From the NCBI GenBank assembly GCA_039029355.1, contig JBCCGI010000143.1, forward strand, positions 1 to 14,096: DNA of 14,096 nucleotides, in the 5' to 3' direction. The stretch comes from JBCCGI01 sp039029355 (GTDB lineage: Bacteria > Planctomycetota > UBA1135 > GCA-002686595). This document shows, one piece after another, positions 1 to 7,035 of the stretch. Below the pieces are notes generated by a model, which was not told the origin of the DNA, searched no databases, and saw nothing but the letters and a program-made list of their open reading frames with translations. The translations under genes were made by a program, and so were the position numbers. Numbering within the stretch: the stretch's first letter is position 1; each line of letters begins with the position of its first letter.

Positions 1-1
1 C

Positions 2-856
2 CGCGTCGCGACCATCGTGACGCCCGACACGCTGATGCGTTGGCATCGGCGGTTGATCGCCGCGAAGTGGACGTACGCCGCCAAGCGGGTGGGGCGGCCT
101 GGCCTGATGAAGTCCATCTCGTCCTTGATCGTGCGCATGGCTCGCGAGAACTCGAGCTGGGGCTACTGCCGTATCCAGGGCGAACTGAAGGCGCTTGGCC
201 ACCAGGTAGCGTCCACGACGATCGCCAACGTACTGAAGGCAAACGGGATCAAGCCGGCCCCAGATCGGCCGTCGTCCTGGAGGGCCTTCCTCAAAGCGCA
301 CTGGGGTTCGATCGCCGGGATGGACTTCTTCACGACGGAGGTCTGGACACCGCGAGGACTCCAGACCTACCACGTGCTGTTCGTGATCGACCTCAAGACC
401 CGGCGGGTGCACGTTGCTGGCGCGACCACCAACCCCGGCGAGGACTTCATGGCGCAGGTAGCTCGCAACCTGACCGACCCCGTAGATGGCTTCCTGCGGA
501 ATCACCGGGTGCTAGTCTGCGACCGGGACTCGAAGTTCACGGCCAGGTTCAAGCGAGTCCTGGAGAAGTCCGGCGTCGAGGCTGTCTTGACGCCAAGGCA
601 GGCGCCGAATGCGAACGCCTTCGCCGAACGTTTCGTGCTGTCGATCAAGTCGGAGTGCCTGGACCGGATGATCTTCTTCGGCGAAGCCTCGTTCCGGAGC
701 GCTGTCGCCGAGTACCTGGTTCACTACCACGCCGAGCGAGCCCATCAAGGGATCGGCAACGAGCGGATCACCGACGTGACGGACGCCACGGTGGGAGAGG
801 TTCGTTGCAACGAGCGGTTGGGCGGGATCCTGAAGCACTACCATCGGGCGGTGTAG
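2..856 (+). CDS. IS transposase, integrase-core (rve) DDE type, N-terminus cut by window edge
   Basis: This would catalyse cut or copy-and-paste movement of its insertion sequence. The frame is open from position 2. GTG 17 is only the first in-window start codon, and the true start lies upstream. Counting from GTG 17, residues 1-30 ("TPDTLMRWHRRLIAAKW") are the DNA-binding linker usual in these transposases. Residues 35-80 are an HTH_21-like region ("RENSSWGYCRIQGEL"). Residues 95-250 are the RNase-H-fold core with D103 ("GMDFFT"), D169 ("VCDRDSKF") and E204 ("NAFAERF"). D169 to E204 is 35 residues, the classic DDE spacing. The C-terminus ends in "LGGILKHYHRAV", closely similar to the scrap at 9508-9678. 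It looks intact within the window and may be active. Family-level identification is firm; the exact IS name is not known. Confidence 0.9.
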   Translation, partial: RVATIVTPDTLMRWHRRLIAAKWTYAAKRVGRPGLMKSISSLIVRMARENSSWGYCRIQGELKALGHQVASTTIANVLKANGIKPAPDRPSSWRAFLKAHWGSIAGMDFFTTEVWTPRGLQTYHVLFVIDLKTRRVHVAGATTNPGEDFMAQVARNLTDPVDGFLRNHRVLVCDRDSKFTARFKRVLEKSGVEAVLTPRQAPNANAFAERFVLSIKSECLDRMIFFGEASFRSAVAEYLVHYHAERAHQGIGNERITDVTDATVGEVRCNERLGGILKHYHRAV

Positions 857-881
857 CCATAGACTCCCTCAACAGTCCCAC

Positions 882-902
882 GATCGAGTTTCTGGACAGG
901 AC
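882..902 (+). repeat. Probable IS right-end repeat
   Basis: The sequence GATCGAGTTTCTGGACAGGA and one further base matches the repeat at 9924-9944 in 16 of 21 positions by eye. It lies 26 bp after the transposase stop, where the right inverted repeat of an IS is expected. The next gene starts at 909, seven bases on. The following bases (GCTAGTGCAG, 905-914) also resemble GCTAGGGAAG after the repeat at 9923-9947, so the shared end may run a little further. Confidence 0.5.
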
Positions 903-908
903 GAGCTA

Positions 909-3770
909 GTGCAGCTCGACCCGGAGCCCGACTCCAGCTTCAACCGACCGGACGCTTCGCCAGGCGACGGAGGAAACCTCGCCCGTCCCGAGGATCCTGG
1001 TCAAGCGGAGCAACCGGATGCCGCTGAGCGCACCGCGCAGCGAGCCACTTCGGAGGGCCTGCTGCCCTTTACCCTCGCGGAGGCCTATCGCCGCGCCGTC
1101 GAGCGAACGATGGTCTCCGTCGCTCGGCGGGAGGCGTCCTGGACCGCCACGGACGCCGCCCGCGCGCTTGGGTCCTTTCCCGGCACGAGCGAAGACGACG
1201 TGCTTCGAGTCCTGACGGGCGAGGAGTCCGAGCTGAGGGCAGCGTTCCGCCGGGGAGGAGGAGACGATCAGGCGGTGAGGTCACCTTCCACCGCTGGGTC
1301 TGGCCTGCTCTTCGAGATCGCGGGAGTAACGGTCCCGATCACGTGGGAAGTGACTCGTCGAAGCTCGGCAGACACCGGCACCCTGCGCGCGCCAGAGTTC
1401 TCGGATCGGCTGTCCATCGAGAACGCCGCTCGACGCCGCGCCACCGCCAAGAAGTTCCTTCGAAGGCTCCGGATTGCCGAGTGCGAGGATCACCTCGACG
1501 CGCTCGATAGCCTGATGCTCGCGCTGGGCCGGATCGACGCCGATGCCCGATCGGAGATCGAGTCCAAGTCCTCCGAATCTGACACGGACCTCCTCCTCGC
1601 GCTCGTCGAAGGCCTCGAAGTCGAGCTCTTCCATACCCCCGGAGGTCTGGATGCCGATTGCTACGCGACGGTGCCGGTCAAAGATCACCACGAGGTCTGG
1701 CCCCTTGAGTCGAGAGGCTTCCGCCGCTGGGCTGCGCACGAGTTCCGCAACGCGTACGGGAGGGCCCCCTCAGACATCGGGCTCCAGGGCGCGCAGACAT
1801 CACTTGCTGGCGAAGCGGCGTTCGACGGCGACGAGCGGGAGGTCTTCGTCCGACGCGCATTCGTTGACGGCTGCCTGTACCTGGACCTGGCGAACCGTAA
1901 AGGAGAGGCCATTCAGATCGACACCGAGGGGTTTCGCGTCGTGGACGCAGTCGACCACGACGTGAGGTTCTTGCAGAAGAACGGCACACTCCCCCTCCCG
2001 TACCCAGCTCCCGACGGCGCAGTCGATGAGCTCCGGAAGGTGCTCAACGTAGCCAAAGAAGAGGACTGGACGCTGGCGAAGGGGTTCCTGCTGTCCTGCC
2101 TTCACCCGACCGGACCGTATATCGGCATCGCACCGAACGGCGAGCAGGGATCGGGGAAGAGCTGGTTCTCCCGGACGGTCAGGAGAGTCATCGACCCATC
2201 GGATCGCGACCTGCGCCGGCCGATCACCAACGAGGCCGACCTCGCGATCGCGGCCTCGTCGAGCCTCATCTTGGCGGTGGACAACCTGTCCCGCCTCAGC
2301 GAGAACCTCTCCGACGCCTACTGCTCGTTGGCCACGGGAGCCTCGCTCTCGAAGCGGAAGCTGTACACGGACTTCGACGAGTGCAGCGTCTTCTTCAAGC
2401 GCCCGGTCATCCTCAACGGCATCAACAACGTGGCGACGCGTGCCGACCTGGCGGACCGCGTTCTTCCCCTCAATCTGACGCCGCCGATCAAGCGCCTCTC
2501 CGAAAGGAGGCTGGAGGCGGCGTTCGCCGAGATGCATCCACGCGTGCTGGGGGCACTTCTCAAAGCCGCTTCCGCTGGCCTCCGGCGATGGGATGAGATC
2601 GACATCGACGACCCGGAGCGGATGGTGGATGTCCTGCACTGGGTCACCGCCGCGGAGGAGGAGCTCGGGATCGAACCCGGCGGCTTCCGGCGCGTCTACT
2701 CGGCCAAGGCGAGCAGCGCCGCACGCGAGGCGCTGGAAGATGCCCCGGTGGCCTCCGAAGTGGTCGAGTTCATGCGCTCGCGGCGAGAGGCGGGCCAGTT
2801 CGAGTGGTGCGGTACCTGCAAGGAGCTCGACAGCGCCCTGCGACAACGCTGGGGCCCCGACGACAAGCCGCCCAAGGGGTGGCCGAGGTCCCCGCAGGGC
2901 TTCGGGCGCGCACTCCGGCGAGCGGCCCCGTTGCTGCGCCCGGAGGGCATCGCAGTTGTCGAGCCCGGAGAAAACGACCGGCCCAGGAACTACATACTGC
3001 GGATTCGGGAGGAGCCGACTCCGGACCTCGGAGCCCGCGGGCAGAGCGACGCCGTTGAAGCCCAGAGCGCCGACGACTCCACGTCGAACTCCGACGATTC
3101 GCTATGGGGGGCAACGTCGGGCTGGAACCACGCTCACGAGCCTCAGGGGCTGGTTCCCGACGTTCCCGTCGTTTCCGACGTTTCTCGGGGCGCACCTGAC
3201 TCCTCCGTCGCCGAGCGACCGGCAGAGAGTTCCGCGCCGCTGTGCGGTGCACCGGACGACCCACCGGCAGCCGGCAACGGGCACGTCCTTGGCTCAGCCC
3301 TTCCCACAGATGCCCCGAAGGCGCCTCAAACGCCTGACCCGAACCGAGGCTCTCAGTGCTCCCCAAGAAACGTCGGGAACGTCGGAAACGACGAGATCGC
3401 CCCTCTAGGTGCCTGGATGGCCGATCCGGCCCAGTCGTTCGTTGGCGGTCAATCGTCGGAATCGTCGGGACCGGTCGTCGAGGGGGACCGGAGCGCCGTC
3501 CGAGAAGCGACCCGGGAAGACACCCACTCGGCGCGACGCCCTGAAGCGCCCCCAGAGTCGCGTCGCGGAGCCGTGGACCCGCTTGCCGAGCTGGTCGCAG
3601 ACGCCTTCAACGGCGAGCTCATCCCGGCGGGATCGGCGCTGGACCGCTCCTTGGCGAACGCCGTCCCCTTGGAGCCACTCCCAGAGGTGCGGGACGCCTC
3701 ACGGTCGCCCGCCTCCAAGAAGCGCGGCCGCCCCGCGGATGTTCCGGAACGAGGAGGGGAGAGTGCCTGA
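909..3770 (+). CDS. SF3/D5-like phage/plasmid-type ATPase (putative replicative helicase) with winged helix and long disordered tail
   Basis: This is probably the replication ATPase/helicase of the element. Residues 1-55 are acidic and low-complexity. Residues 160-230 are helical. Residues 235-370 form the family-specific N-terminal domain ("ELFHTPGGLDADCYATVPV", "LPLPYPAPDGAVDELRKVLN"). The P-loop ATPase follows, with Walker A GEQGSGKS at 411-418, Walker B LILAVDN at 453-459, a sensor-like "RPVILNGINNVATR" at 498-511 and "DLADR" at 513-517. A winged-helix-like domain covers about 615-700. Residues 700-953 are disordered, rich in Pro, Ser, Asp and Glu, and the DNA under them carries 9-bp repeats. 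GTG 909 is the first start in an upstream-open frame and has only a weak ribosome site (AGGACGAG). An IS end lies immediately upstream, so the native N-terminus or promoter may have been replaced. The core family call is sound; helicase activity is inferred. Confidence 0.8.
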   Translation: MQLDPEPDSSFNRPDASPGDGGNLARPEDPGQAEQPDAAERTAQRATSEGLLPFTLAEAYRRAVERTMVSVARREASWTATDAARALGSFPGTSEDDVLRVLTGEESELRAAFRRGGGDDQAVRSPSTAGSGLLFEIAGVTVPITWEVTRRSSADTGTLRAPEFSDRLSIENAARRRATAKKFLRRLRIAECEDHLDALDSLMLALGRIDADARSEIESKSSESDTDLLLALVEGLEVELFHTPGGLDADCYATVPVKDHHEVWPLESRGFRRWAAHEFRNAYGRAPSDIGLQGAQTSLAGEAAFDGDEREVFVRRAFVDGCLYLDLANRKGEAIQIDTEGFRVVDAVDHDVRFLQKNGTLPLPYPAPDGAVDELRKVLNVAKEEDWTLAKGFLLSCLHPTGPYIGIAPNGEQGSGKSWFSRTVRRVIDPSDRDLRRPITNEADLAIAASSSLILAVDNLSRLSENLSDAYCSLATGASLSKRKLYTDFDECSVFFKRPVILNGINNVATRADLADRVLPLNLTPPIKRLSERRLEAAFAEMHPRVLGALLKAASAGLRRWDEIDIDDPERMVDVLHWVTAAEEELGIEPGGFRRVYSAKASSAAREALEDAPVASEVVEFMRSRREAGQFEWCGTCKELDSALRQRWGPDDKPPKGWPRSPQGFGRALRRAAPLLRPEGIAVVEPGENDRPRNYILRIREEPTPDLGARGQSDAVEAQSADDSTSNSDDSLWGATSGWNHAHEPQGLVPDVPVVSDVSRGAPDSSVAERPAESSAPLCGAPDDPPAAGNGHVLGSALPTDAPKAPQTPDPNRGSQCSPRNVGNVGNDEIAPLGAWMADPAQSFVGGQSSESSGPVVEGDRSAVREATREDTHSARRPEAPPESRRGAVDPLAELVADAFNGELIPAGSALDRSLANAVPLEPLPEVRDASRSPASKKRGRPADVPERGGESA
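3153..3190. repeat. Iteron-like 9-bp repeats, inverted arm 1
   Basis: On the minus strand this arm holds tandem near-copies of a 9-bp unit, A/G-AACG-T/A-CGG. It is an imperfect inverted copy of 3361-3398, with about 31 of 38 positions complementary by eye and a 170-bp spacer. It lies inside the disordered-tail coding part of the ATPase gene, encoding "VPDVPVVSDVS". The inverted arrangement points to a DNA-level function such as a replication origin or protein-binding array, or else to an inverted duplication. Confidence 0.6.
3361..3398. repeat. Iteron-like 9-bp repeats, inverted arm 2
   Basis: Three abutting 9-mers are visible at 3368-3394: AAACGTCGG, GAACGTCGG and AAACGACGA. They encode "NVGNVGND". 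The arm is the inverted partner of 3153-3190, whose minus strand would read "PRNVGNDGNVGN", nearly the same peptide. The motif is therefore conserved across strands as DNA. Confidence 0.6.
3451..3477 (+). repeat. Third cluster of 9-bp repeats
   Basis: AATCGTCGG occurs twice in perfect tandem (3451-3459, 3460-3468), followed by the looser GACCGGTCG. The unit resembles those at 3368-3394, but it sits in a different codon phase and encodes "SSESSG" instead of "NVGNVG". The phase change argues that any constraint acts on DNA and not on protein. Confidence 0.45.
3751..3757 (+). promoter_or_regulatory. Ribosome binding site fixing the SpoVG-like start
   Basis: GAGGAGG lies five bases before GTG 3763. 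It selects this start over longer in-frame extensions and sits inside the end of the ATPase gene. Confidence 0.7.
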
Positions 3771-4119
3771 CGAGCCCTCGATCCGGGTCGTTGCCTTCGT
3801 CCCGGCGCCTGCTCACGACCGGGACCGAGGGTTGCTTGGCTGGCTGGTCCTCGACTTCGACGGGTTGCTGCTCATCGACGGGGTAACGCTGAGGCGAACT
3901 CTGGACGGCAGCCTGGCCCTCGCCTTTCCAGCTCCAAGGGACGCGCGCGGGAGAAGGCGGGCCCCCGTTCGCCCGCTGGATGACCCCGCGCGCCGGGCCA
4001 TCGAAGCCGCCGTATTCAAGGCCCTCGACGTCGCCCCCGATGGGGAGCCCGATCTGCAAGCCCTGCGGGCGCGAGCTCCCGAAGTTGCGGGTGCGGAGGA
4101 CGCTGGGGGCCGATCGTGA
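3763..4119 (+). CDS. SpoVG-like small protein (118 aa)
   Basis: GTG 3763 with GAGGAGG upstream overlaps the ATPase stop by 8 bp. The frame stays open upstream, but only this start has a ribosome site. Residues 24-86 carry a SpoVG-like pattern: "LGWLVLDFDGLLLIDGVTL", "RRTLDGSLALAFP", "RAPVRPLDDPARRAIEAAV". SpoVG family proteins are small nucleic-acid-binding regulators. SpoVG-like proteins of this type recur beside ATPases in integrated elements, so a regulatory or DNA-binding accessory role is the likeliest reading. Residues 90-118 form a short acidic, Ala-rich tail. The gene ends in GTGA, overlapping the next start by 4 bp. The similarity is recognised by motif only. Confidence 0.7.
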   Translation: MPDEPSIRVVAFVPAPAHDRDRGLLGWLVLDFDGLLLIDGVTLRRTLDGSLALAFPAPRDARGRRRAPVRPLDDPARRAIEAAVFKALDVAPDGEPDLQALRARAPEVAGAEDAGGRS

Positions 4120-4394
4120 CGGCGCGTACGGCGCTCCCGGCCGCGGGTGGGCGATCGAGATGCGCGACGGCACTCGACCGGCCCAAGAGGCGACACAGCG
4201 CCGCACTCCGCCCCATGTCGGGTCGGGACCCCGCCACCATGGGCCCGGACGCCCGCCTGGCCGAGCTCGGCCTACTCCTCGCCCGTGGATTCCGCCGGAT
4301 GCGCCAGAACTCACTTGATGCCGGCGCCCCGACCGAGCGTCCATGCGACCGGGCGGTTGACGCCCTCGAGAACCACGAGCAGGAAGTCGCATGA
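4116..4394 (+). CDS. Hypothetical 92-aa protein
   Basis: I do not recognise a function. GTG 4116 overlaps the preceding TGA by 4 bp, and the stop overlaps the next ATG (ATGA), so it is embedded in the coupled gene chain. Residues 1-33 are basic and low-complexity. The conserved-looking part is 34-92, with "RLAELGLLLARGFRRMRQ" as an amphipathic helix and "APTERPCDRAVDALE" after it. ATG 4215 is a credible alternative start giving 59 aa and keeping that whole part, but neither start has a strong ribosome site. Small helical proteins of this sort occur at this spot in related cassettes, as I recall. Confidence 0.6.
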   Translation: MTARTALPAAGGRSRCATALDRPKRRHSAALRPMSGRDPATMGPDARLAELGLLLARGFRRMRQNSLDAGAPTERPCDRAVDALENHEQEVA

Positions 4395-4486
4395 CGCACC
4401 GCACGACCAAGATCGCACCGGACCGCACGCCCCCCGCCGCCCTGACGGCTATCGACTACACCCCGCCCCGAGAGCCGCGCCCGTGA
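4391..4486 (+). CDS. Coupled 31-aa mini-ORF
   Basis: ATG 4391 overlaps the upstream stop as ATGA, and its own stop overlaps the next start as TGATG (4484-4488). A ribosome site CAGGAAG (4380-4386) precedes it. The peptide is short and Pro/Thr-rich, with "PPAALTAIDYTPPREPRP" at its end and no membrane segment. Coupling at both ends and the ribosome site argue for real translation. It may act only to pass ribosomes to the DUF2924 gene. Function unknown. Confidence 0.5.
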   Translation: MTHRTTKIAPDRTPPAALTAIDYTPPREPRP

Positions 4487-4959
4487 TGCCGCCACAGAAG
4501 ACCATCACGGCCGAGATCGCCGAGCTGCGCGCCATGACCGTGGCGGAGCTTGTCGTCCGCTACGAGGCCCTCCACGGCAAGCTGCCACGCGTGAAGCACC
4601 GTAACTGGCTCTGGCGCCGGTGCGCGTGGAAGCTCCAGGAGCAGCGCTACGGCGGGCTCAGCACCGTGGCGAAGCGCCGCCTGGACGAGCTCATCGCGGA
4701 GCTGGACCTGCCCTTGGTCGGGGAGACGGTGAAGGCCAAGGTGTCCGGCCGGGGCAAGCCCGACGACCCGATCATCGGCACGGTGCTGACCCGCACCTGG
4801 CGCGGCACCGAGGTCCGAGCGACCCGCACTGAGCAGGGCTGGGAGTGCCGCGGCGTCGTGTACCGGAGCCTGAGCGCCGTCGCCAAGGCCATCACCGGCT
4901 CGCACTGTAGCGGCAAGGCCTGGTTCGGGCTGACCAAGCGCAAGGAGGCCGCGAAGTGA
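4486..4959 (+). CDS. DUF2924 family protein (157 aa)
   Basis: This belongs to DUF2924, a family of unknown function found almost always next to large serine recombinases in mobile elements. Visible family pattern: "EIAELRAMTVAELVVRYEAL" (10-29), "HRNWLWRRCAWKLQEQRYGGL" split over 38-58, "GTVLTRTWRGTEVRATRTEQ" (98-117) and the C-terminal "YRSLSAVAKAITGSHCSGK" (126-144) followed by "WFGL". The last block, a short helix with a wing-like "G.HCSG..WFGL", looks DNA-related, though this is inference. ATG 4486 was chosen because homology begins near it and it is coupled to the mini-ORF stop. An in-frame extension to 4147 exists but runs through two other genes. The stop overlaps the recombinase start by 4 bp (GTGA), suggesting matched expression and a recombinase partner role. 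Confidence 0.82.
   Translation: MPPQKTITAEIAELRAMTVAELVVRYEALHGKLPRVKHRNWLWRRCAWKLQEQRYGGLSTVAKRRLDELIAELDLPLVGETVKAKVSGRGKPDDPIIGTVLTRTWRGTEVRATRTEQGWECRGVVYRSLSAVAKAITGSHCSGKAWFGLTKRKEAAK
4942..4948 (+). promoter_or_regulatory. Ribosome binding site of the serine recombinase
   Basis: AAGGAGG lies seven bases before GTG 4956. It supports that start and its overlap with the DUF2924 stop. Confidence 0.75.
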
Positions 4960-6506
4960 CGATCGCGAAGCCGAGAGCCTCTGCTGCCACCGTCCGCGTG
5001 GCCGTCTACACGCGCAAGTCGGTGACCGAGGGCCTCGACCAGGAGTTCAACACGCTGGACGCCCAGCGTGAGGCCGTGGAAGCGTACATCGCCAGCCAGC
5101 GCGCAGAGGGTTGGGTTGCCCTGGAGCACAGCTACGACGACGGCGGGTTCTCTGGAGCGAACACGGACCGGCCGGCGTTCCAGCGCCTGCTCGCGGACGT
5201 GGAAGCCGGCCAGGTCGATGTCATCGCCGTCTACCGCCTTGACCGCCTCAGCCGCTCCCTGGCGGACTTCGCGCGCCTGATGGAGTTCCTGAACGCACGA
5301 GGCGTCGCGTTCGTGAGCGTCACCGAGCGCTTCGACACGTCGACTCCGATGGGCCGGATGGTCTTGAACCTGCTCGCAACGTTCGCGCAGTTCGAGCGCG
5401 AGACGATCGCCCAGCGGACCAAGGACAAGATCCTGGCGTCGCGGCGGCGAGGGATGTGGACGGGTGGCCGGCCCGTGCTCGGCTACGATGTGGTCGACAA
5501 GCGCCTGGTCGTCAACGAGGACGAGGCCGAGCGCGTACGGGCGATGTTTGCGCTGTACCTCGAGCTGGGCTCGCTGCTCGCCGTCGTGGACGAGCTCAAG
5601 CGACGCGGCTGGGAGGGCAAGTCCTGGACGAACAAGAAGGGCGAGCTGGTCCGCGGGCGGGCCTTCACGAAGACGACGCTGCACCACGCGCTCCGGAACC
5701 CGCTGTACGCCGGCAAGGTCCGCGCCGGCGATGAGACCTACGACGGCGAGCACGAGGCCATCGTCGACGAGAAAACCTGGGCGGCGGTGCAGACACAGCT
5801 CACCGCCAACGGGCGCGAGCTGGGCCGCCGCAAACCGCGTCGGTCGAAGGAACCCGCGTTGCTCTCTGGTCTTGCCCGGTGCTCCTGCGGCGCAGCCATG
5901 ACGCACCACTGGACTGGCAAGGGCGATCGGCGGTACTCGTACTACGTCTGCGCCCGCCGGCAGAAGGAGGGCGCTGCTGCGTGCCCAGGTAGCCGTGTCG
6001 CGGCGGGGGAGTTGGAGGCGTTCGTGGTCGACCGCATCCGGGCCGTGGGGCGCGATCCGGATGTGCTGGAGGCCACGATCGAGGCGGACCGACGAGAGCG
6101 CGAGGAGCGACGGCCCGAGCTGGAGGGCGAACTCAAGCGGCTACGTGCTGGGCGGACGCGCCTCGAACGAGAGCGCCGCAACTTGACCGACGCAGTGGCT
6201 GGCGGGAAGCGCGATGCGGGCCTGCTCCAGAAGCTCGGTGAGATCGGATTGGAGCTCGACGCGGCCGAGGTCGAGGTGAGCGCTGCCGAGCGCGAACTCG
6301 ACTCGCTCAGCGACGACCTCGATGCGGACGAGCTGGCCGCCGCACTCGCCGACCTGGAGCCCGTCTGGGCCGAGCTGTTCCCGGTAGAGCGAGCTCGGGT
6401 GCTGGCGCTGCTGGTGGAGCGCGTCGAGTTCGACGCCGAGACGGGGGAGGTCGAGATCCGATTCCGACCGGGCGGGCCAGCGACGCTCGCTGAGGAAGGG
6501 CTGTGA
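4956..6506 (+). CDS. Large serine recombinase/integrase
   Basis: This makes double-strand exchanges between att sites, integrating or excising the element. The resolvase-type catalytic domain covers residues 13-160. The nucleophile is S22 in "VYTRKSVTEG". Further active-site arginines lie in "DAQREA" and "YRLDRLSRS" (93-101), and "TSTPMGRMVLNLLATFAQFERE" covers 128-149 in two parts. A recombinase domain follows (about 170-285, "GGRPVLGYDVV", "LRNPLYAGKV"). The zinc ribbon has C309, C311, C332 and C343. The segment 375-460 is Arg/Glu/Leu-rich and reads as the coiled coil that controls direction in large serine integrases. The short tail ends at 516. All key residues are present and there is no frameshift, so it looks functional. 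GTG 4956 is fixed by AAGGAGG. The gene overlaps the next one by 4 bp. Confidence 0.95.
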   Translation: MTIAKPRASAATVRVAVYTRKSVTEGLDQEFNTLDAQREAVEAYIASQRAEGWVALEHSYDDGGFSGANTDRPAFQRLLADVEAGQVDVIAVYRLDRLSRSLADFARLMEFLNARGVAFVSVTERFDTSTPMGRMVLNLLATFAQFERETIAQRTKDKILASRRRGMWTGGRPVLGYDVVDKRLVVNEDEAERVRAMFALYLELGSLLAVVDELKRRGWEGKSWTNKKGELVRGRAFTKTTLHHALRNPLYAGKVRAGDETYDGEHEAIVDEKTWAAVQTQLTANGRELGRRKPRRSKEPALLSGLARCSCGAAMTHHWTGKGDRRYSYYVCARRQKEGAAACPGSRVAAGELEAFVVDRIRAVGRDPDVLEATIEADRREREERRPELEGELKRLRAGRTRLERERRNLTDAVAGGKRDAGLLQKLGEIGLELDAAEVEVSAAERELDSLSDDLDADELAAALADLEPVWAELFPVERARVLALLVERVEFDAETGEVEIRFRPGGPATLAEEGL

Positions 6507-6886
6507 GAGCGAAGTTCCGGCCGGCCAAGGAGGCGTCGAGCGCACAGCCCGTGTCCCGGGCCGCACGGCAGCTGGCTCTGGCCCACTACGTCGAGCGTCT
6601 GATCGAGGATGGACAACTCAAGGACTACGCGGCCGCGGCGAGCGCCCTAGGGCTGACCCGAGCGCGGCTGACGCAGATCATGACGCTGCTGCTGCTCGCC
6701 CCCGAGTTGCAGGAGCGGGTGCTCTCGGGGGAGATGGGCGGCAGCGAGCGGTCGCTGCGGGGCGCGGTGGGGGAGGCAAGCTGGGAGGCGCAGTCTAGCC
6801 GTCTGCTGCTCGGACACCGCCGCGGCCGCGCTTCGCAGCCTGCACACGCAAGCGATCTGGCGATCGCGATTGCCGAGCGCCGGTGA
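6503..6886 (+). CDS. ParB/KorB-type HTH protein (127 aa)
   Basis: Residues 20-72 match the HTH region of ParB-like proteins: "ARQLALAHYVERLIEDGQL", then "DYAAAASALGLTRARLTQIM" (41-60), where the helix-turn-helix sits, and "LLLLAPELQERVL". The nuclease/CTPase half of ParB is absent. Such short proteins commonly follow large serine recombinases and may act as a directionality factor or repressor; this is inference from position. Residues 75-127 are variable. GTG 6503 overlaps the recombinase stop (GTGA), with GAGGAAGGG about 4 bp upstream. It is the last gene of the coupled chain. The 149 bp that follow hold no strong terminator hairpin that I can see. Confidence 0.75.
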   Translation: MRAKFRPAKEASSAQPVSRAARQLALAHYVERLIEDGQLKDYAAAASALGLTRARLTQIMTLLLLAPELQERVLSGEMGGSERSLRGAVGEASWEAQSSRLLLGHRRGRASQPAHASDLAIAIAERR

Positions 6887-7020
6887 GGGACCGCGCAGTC
6901 GAGTCGCTCCGCTCCATTGCCGGATCTAGTCGCCTGGGATAGCTTGGCGCGCTGCGGCGTCAGCCATCCTGAAGCTCGTGTTTTCTGGTTGGATTGCTCC
7001 GGTCCCACCCAGCCTTAGAC

Positions 7021-7033
7021 CAAGGGTCCCTTG
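7021..7033. promoter_or_regulatory. Perfect 13-bp palindrome before the FG-GAP gene
   Basis: CAAGGGTCCCTTG has six-base arms around one central base and ends two bases before ATG 7036. It could be an operator or a hairpin over the ribosome site. No standard ribosome site is otherwise seen there. A chance palindrome is possible. Confidence 0.35.
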
Positions 7034-7035
7034 CC

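Larger units (their letters stand above)
1..902 (+). mobile_element. Insertion sequence, 3' part (left side outside window)
   Basis: This stretch is one DDE transposase gene followed by about 45 bp of non-coding DNA ending in a repeat (882-902). Related repeats occur at 9435-9947, in DNA that also holds transposase fragments. The left end and the N-terminus of the transposase lie before position 1. The right boundary is inferred from the repeat, not from a matched left inverted repeat or a target duplication, so it is good to perhaps ten bases. The family is IS3-like or IS481-like, with a single-ORF integrase-core transposase. Confidence 0.7.
909..6886 (+). mobile_element. Replication/integration module of a serine-recombinase element
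   Basis: Six to seven same-strand genes overlap one another by 1-8 bp: SF3/D5-like ATPase, SpoVG-like protein, 92-aa protein, 31-aa ORF, DUF2924 protein, large serine recombinase and ParB-type HTH. I recognise this gene order as a recurrent cassette of integrated elements or prophage remnants in diverse bacteria (recall, not a search). No relaxase, capsid, portal or terminase gene is present, so it is either a minimal element, a mobilisable island or a degraded prophage. I could not define att sites. The span given is the gene block, not proven element ends. Confidence 0.55.

Noticed and set aside
40..909. 289-codon + frame over the transposase
   Set aside because: Arg/Pro-rich shadow of the transposase, which has all catalytic residues in the other frame.
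1800..2846. 348-codon minus-strand open frame opposite the ATPase gene
   Set aside because: Its peptide has no recognisable motif and lies opposite the Walker A/B region; it is a GC-bias shadow.
3153..3477. CRISPR-like array
   Set aside because: Units are 9 bp, abutting and partly inverted, with no regular spacers.
3409..3762. Long 5' extension of the SpoVG-like frame
   Set aside because: Runs inside the ATPase tail, low-complexity, no ribosome site; GTG 3763 with GAGGAGG is better.
4147..4485. Upstream extension of the DUF2924 frame
   Set aside because: Overlaps two other coupled ORFs and lacks family similarity; homology begins at about 4486.
4647..5909. 420-codon minus frame opposite DUF2924 and recombinase
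   Set aside because: Crosses two well-supported genes and has no recognisable domain.
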